Assembly (NCBI RefSeq): GCF_900116295.1
Contig: NZ_FPAF01000002.1
Location: 288,592-352,591, forward strand
Direction of reading: 5' to 3'
DNA from: Bacillus sp. 103mf
GTDB lineage: Bacteria; Bacillota; Bacilli; Bacillales; Bacillaceae_G
DNA length: 64,000 bases
The position numbers and the translations under genes are program-made. The notes under the pieces were generated by a model that saw only the letters and a program-made list of their open reading frames with translations, was not told where the DNA came from and did not search any database. Shown piece by piece: positions 60,960 through 64,000 of this stretch (positions within the stretch are counted from its first letter, which is position 1; every line of letters begins with the position of its first letter).

Positions 60960-60983
60960 CTTTTTTATTTATTCACCAAAACA

Positions 60984-61016
60984 AATCCCGCAGCTTATAA
61001 CTGCGGGATTTATTAT
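60984..61016 (-). terminator. Terminator of yjzC
   Basis: AAATCCCGCAG ... CTGCGGGATTT on either side of TTATAA, at the yjzC stop codon. Confidence 0.88.
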
Positions 61017-61192
61017 GGTCTTCGTTTATATGTCCATTGTCTATTTTGATTTGTAACTTCTGGAAATTTATCTCCAGCAGAAAGCTTTACCATTTTCGGA
61101 TCCTTAACCATACTTCCTGTTTCACCAATTTCAACATATATACCATCATTAGGTGCTTTTTGACCAGCTCGGAATCGATGACTTTGTCCCAT
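61013..61192 (-). CDS. YjzC-family small protein
   Basis: 59 residues from ATG 61192 (MGQSHRFRAGQKAPNDG), same length and very similar to B. subtilis YjzC. Ends NRQWTYKRRP. An ATG six bases upstream is too close to AAGGAGA to be used. Function unknown. Confidence 0.9.
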   Translation of the reverse strand: MGQSHRFRAGQKAPNDGIYVEIGETGSMVKDPKMVKLSAGDKFPEVTNQNRQWTYKRRP

Positions 61193-61586
61193 GTCCATTC
61201 TCCTTCCATTCCATCATTACATCTTTAGTATGTCCCATTTTAGAAAACCTTTTCTGTTATGTTTAGGAAACCAAGCTCATATAATGAAATTACACATTTT
61301 AGCAGGAGATACATCAGTATATGTAGAAACAAAAAAAACTGGCCATAAAGACCAGTATCAAAGGAGAGTCAAACAACTTATACGAGAAGATTACATTTTC
61401 ATTATAAACACGGTAATCCCCACATTGTAACCCCTTTCACAATTTGTACAAAAGGAAAGGAACATTATTCGAACTTTCAGAAAAAAACTTGACTTTTCTC
61501 GTTACCAATGACAAATAGTAGACAACGCAATCATGCAGGAATTAAGATGAATATACACAAAACTTTTTATAAAAGGTGTGAGACGC
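61193..61586. other. Intergenic, no gene firmly supported
   Basis: Holds a small hairpin ACTGGCCATAAAGACCAGT at about 61339-61357. A 48-codon frame starting near 61284 has no ribosome-binding site. Confidence 0.5.
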
Positions 61587-62396
61587 ATGAAAAAACAACA
61601 TTTAATTGCATTAGATTTAGATGGCACTTTACTTACAGACCAAAAAATAATTTCAGCTCGTACAAAACAAACCATTGCAAAAGCAAAAGAACAAGGCCAT
61701 ATCGTTGTAATCTCAACGGGCCGTCCATTTCGTGCGAGTCATGCATATTATAAAGAACTTGGCTTAAATACACCGATTGTAAATTTCAACGGCGCATACG
61801 TTCATCATCCACTTGATATGAACTGGGGAATGCATCACTCTCCACTCGAACTTACTACTGCTCAAGAAATCGTTCGTACGTGTATGGAATTTGGAGTGAA
61901 AAATATTTACGCAGAAGTAATTGATGATGTATATATGAAACAACTTGATGAAGACAAAAAACATATTTTCGAGTTCGGCTCTCCGAACATCTTCACAGGT
62001 GATTTACTCAATATTTTACAAGATCATCCAACTTGCTTATTAATTGATGCACATGAGTCAAAATCCAATTCTATTCGCCAACATTTAACAGATATGCATG
62101 CAGAAGTAATTGATCATCGCAAATGGGGAGCTCCTTGGCCGATTATTGAAATTGTGAAAAGCGGGTTAAATAAAGCAATTGGCCTCCAAAAAATTTCAAG
62201 TCACTACAATATCCCAAAAGAACGTATCATTGCGTTTGGTGATGAGGATAACGATTTTGAAATGATCGAATTTGCCGGACATGGAATCGCCATGGGGAAC
62301 GCCATTCCAGAATTAAAATCATTAGCAAATCACATAACATTATCAAACGAAGAAGACGGCATTGCCCTTTATTTAGAGGAGGCACTTGGATTGTAA
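61587..62396 (+). CDS. Cof-type HAD phosphatase (YitU-like)
   Basis: 269 residues. HAD motifs: DLDGTLL (N-terminal nucleophile Asp), STGRP, the K of VKSGLNKA, and FGDEDNDFEM. The Cof subfamily acts on small phosphorylated metabolites, including FMN precursors. ATG 61587 follows AAAAGGTG. Probably B. subtilis yitU. Confidence 0.9.
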   Translation: MKKQHLIALDLDGTLLTDQKIISARTKQTIAKAKEQGHIVVISTGRPFRASHAYYKELGLNTPIVNFNGAYVHHPLDMNWGMHHSPLELTTAQEIVRTCMEFGVKNIYAEVIDDVYMKQLDEDKKHIFEFGSPNIFTGDLLNILQDHPTCLLIDAHESKSNSIRQHLTDMHAEVIDHRKWGAPWPIIEIVKSGLNKAIGLQKISSHYNIPKERIIAFGDEDNDFEMIEFAGHGIAMGNAIPELKSLANHITLSNEEDGIALYLEEALGL

Positions 62397-62494
62397 GGTG
62401 AAAATTCCCTGCTTATAGTCTGACACCAAGCGCACATACTATAGGAGACACAGCAAATGTGTCCATGCTTTTCTGCTAAAAGGAGGCATTACGA

Positions 62495-62635
62495 ATGGGT
62501 AAAAAGAACAAATCAAAACGTTTCGTGCAACAAGGAGCAGATTCTGTTATGCAACACGACGCAAGATTCCCATACCGTGGTACATTAGCTGAAGCAGAAA
62601 AAGAACGAAAAAACTCTTCTCTCGGAGGGTTCTAA
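62495..62635 (+). CDS. Small basic protein, 46 residues
   Basis: MGKKNKSKRFVQQGADSVMQ..RGTLAEAEKERKNSSLGGF behind AAAAGGAGG. Overlaps the next gene by one base (TAATG). Unknown; likely a conserved Bacillus small protein. Confidence 0.8.
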   Translation: MGKKNKSKRFVQQGADSVMQHDARFPYRGTLAEAEKERKNSSLGGF

Positions 62636-62838
62636 TGGGTAACTTACTATTCCAACAAGCACGAGATGCCGTCTCACAAGCTGTATCTTGTTCAAATGAT
62701 AGCGAACAGCAAGCACTTGTTAATAAAGCAAAAAATGCATTGCTGTCCGCTTATACGAATTCTTCTACTGCCGAAAAAGTACAATTGCGCGAAATGCAAG
62801 AAAAACTGCAAAGCATTTCAACAGGCGAGCAACTGTAA
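62635..62838 (+). CDS. Small helical protein (DUF3813-like)
   Basis: 67 residues, MGNLLFQQARDAVSQAVSCS, all-helical. GGAGGG upstream. I recall it as DUF3813 next to yitU homologues. Translationally coupled to the preceding gene. Confidence 0.82.
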   Translation: MGNLLFQQARDAVSQAVSCSNDSEQQALVNKAKNALLSAYTNSSTAEKVQLREMQEKLQSISTGEQL

Positions 62839-62847
62839 CTAGAGGAA

Positions 62848-62884
62848 CAAACAAAAAGAGGACCAAACGCGGTCCTCTTTTATT
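62848..62884. terminator. Bidirectional terminator
   Basis: AAAAGAGGACC..GGTCCTCTTTT with TTTATT on either side. Confidence 0.9.
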
Positions 62885-63740
62885 AATCTTTACGGAACAA
62901 TCCAAACACCCCAACTGTTTCGAGAACGTTTGTGAATGCACCTGGATCTACTTTTTTTATAACTCTTTCTAATTCATATAACTCGTAGCGAGTAATAACG
63001 ATCATTAACATCTCTTTATTTTCATTTGTAAACGCACCTGTCGCTGGAACTGTAGTAATTCCTCGAACTAATCGTTCATGAATTGCCTTTCGCACCTCTG
63101 TTCCATTTTTCGTTACAATAAATGCCGTAATTTTCACATGACGCGTATGTATGGCATCAATAATACGTGAAGATACATATAATGTCACTAACGTATAAAG
63201 CGCTTTTTCCCAACCATATAAATAACCGGCCAGGGTAATAATAATCGCATTAAACAAGAAGAAATACGTTCCGACCGGCTTATCTTTCACCCTAGATAAA
63301 ATCATCGCGATGATATCTAAACCGCCTGTTGAGGCTCCCCACTTTAAAGCAAGTCCTACTCCTACCGCAGAAATTACCCCTCCAAAAATGGCATTTAAAA
63401 TAATATCATGAGATACAGCTTTTACTGGTACTATCTCTAAAAACAACGTCATAAATATGACACTTAAAAAACTAAATAATGTGAATGACTTCCCTACTTT
63501 TTTCCAAGCTAAAATAACAACAGGAATATTAAACAAACTAAAAAGAACTCCCGTTGAAATATGTATTGACAGAAAATCTCCTAACACTTGTGAAAGCAAT
63601 TGCGATAATCCAGCAAAACCACTAGCATACACTTTCGCTGGTGTTAAAAATAAGTTCATTCCAATCGCATTCAACAAACCGGCAACGATAACAACGACTA
63701 ATTTTTTGGTAAGCTCAGCATAATTCAGTTTTAAGTCCAT
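62883..63740 (-). CDS. YitT-family membrane protein
   Basis: 285 residues. Five to six membrane segments, then a soluble DUF2179-type domain (EMLMIVITRYELYELERVIK near 235-255). Function unknown; paralogues are common in Bacilli. Confidence 0.88.
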   Translation of the reverse strand: MDLKLNYAELTKKLVVVIVAGLLNAIGMNLFLTPAKVYASGFAGLSQLLSQVLGDFLSIHISTGVLFSLFNIPVVILAWKKVGKSFTLFSFLSVIFMTLFLEIVPVKAVSHDIILNAIFGGVISAVGVGLALKWGASTGGLDIIAMILSRVKDKPVGTYFFLFNAIIITLAGYLYGWEKALYTLVTLYVSSRIIDAIHTRHVKITAFIVTKNGTEVRKAIHERLVRGITTVPATGAFTNENKEMLMIVITRYELYELERVIKKVDPGAFTNVLETVGVFGLFRKD

Positions 63741-63845
63741 ATCTCCCAGTCCACCTTTATATAAATTCCATCGTATACATTATACATAGTCTTAACGAAA
63801 ACGGAAATGATAAACATACAACCGTTATGAAGGGAGTTGAATCAT

Positions 63846-63977
63846 ATGCCTCATACAAGTGACAACGACAAAAAAGCGCGTGATAACAACGCAAAACGCA
63901 CGCAAAAAAATGAAGAACAGCAAAAAAATATACAGCAAGGAAAACGCGCTTACTCCAAAAAGACGGATCATCTATAG
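63846..63977 (+). CDS. Small hydrophilic protein (DUF3941-like)
   Basis: 43 residues, MPHTSDNDKKARDNNAKRTQ..AYSKKTDHL, rich in Lys, Asn and Gln. AAGGGAG upstream. Matches what I recall of the DUF3941 family. Confidence 0.75.
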   Translation: MPHTSDNDKKARDNNAKRTQKNEEQQKNIQQGKRAYSKKTDHL

Positions 63978-64000
63978 TAAACAATTTTCTTACTTATAAT

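Noticed and set aside
61284-61430. 48-codon frame MKLHILAGDT
   Set aside because: No ribosome-binding site and no recognised relative.

Overview
The window is a low-GC Firmicute chromosome, almost certainly a member of the Bacillus cereus group. The right two thirds follow the Bacillus core order fabI / prpE / yjbO / nadK / relQ / yjbL / yjbK / yjbI / spxH / pepF / coiA / cls / mecA / yjbE / spx / opp / trpS / yjbA / yjaZ / fabF / fabH / comZ / yjaV / yjaU / yjzD / clpB / yjzC / yitU-like / yitT-like. The species within the group cannot be fixed from sequence alone.

Left third (1-20,825): an accessory island left of fabI that looks like a sporulation-linked glycosylation locus. It has a complete GDP-L-fucose branch (manC, gmd, fcl), three tandem GT23/FUT8-like glycosyltransferase paralogues, a truncated GT2 at the edge, a GT4 and a GT2 that each carry a TPR-like tail, two further GT2 enzymes, an FkbM methyltransferase and two other class I methyltransferases. 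Among these sit five short paralogous proteins that share an LLxSIAxEExALxHxxNAEAEK domain; one carries an added Thr/Ser-rich Ig-like domain. Two of the five lie behind near-perfect sigma-K promoters, so they are probably made late in the mother cell. I infer a system that makes, transfers and perhaps O-methylates fucose on spore-surface proteins. No collagen-like (GXY) protein is encoded in the window.

Middle (20,884-48,622): FapR-controlled fabI, a SEDS-family protein, prpE, and the Spx/ClpXP/MecA stress and proteolysis cluster. The opp operon has oppA last, behind a terminator. trpS has a tryptophan T-box, and two conserved Bacillus proteins (YjbA, YjaZ) follow.

Right (48,932-64,000): FapR-controlled fabH-fabF, a divergent TetR / RND pump pair with three TGAC...GTCA operators, comZ, two degenerate enzyme homologues (YjaV, YjaU), CtsR-controlled clpB, and small conserved Bacillus proteins.

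The whole window is peppered with short non-coding repeats of at least four families: (1) a ~190 bp element with imperfect inverted ends, in about nine copies; (2) a 225-256 bp MITE that shares the core of family 1, one copy of which has inserted in the last codon of fabF with an 8 bp target duplication; (3) a hairpin-rich element starting ATAAAGTGAAAC, often sitting directly at stop codons; and (4) an element ending GAGCTAGACA around trpS. No tRNA, rRNA, CRISPR, prophage or complete insertion sequence was seen.
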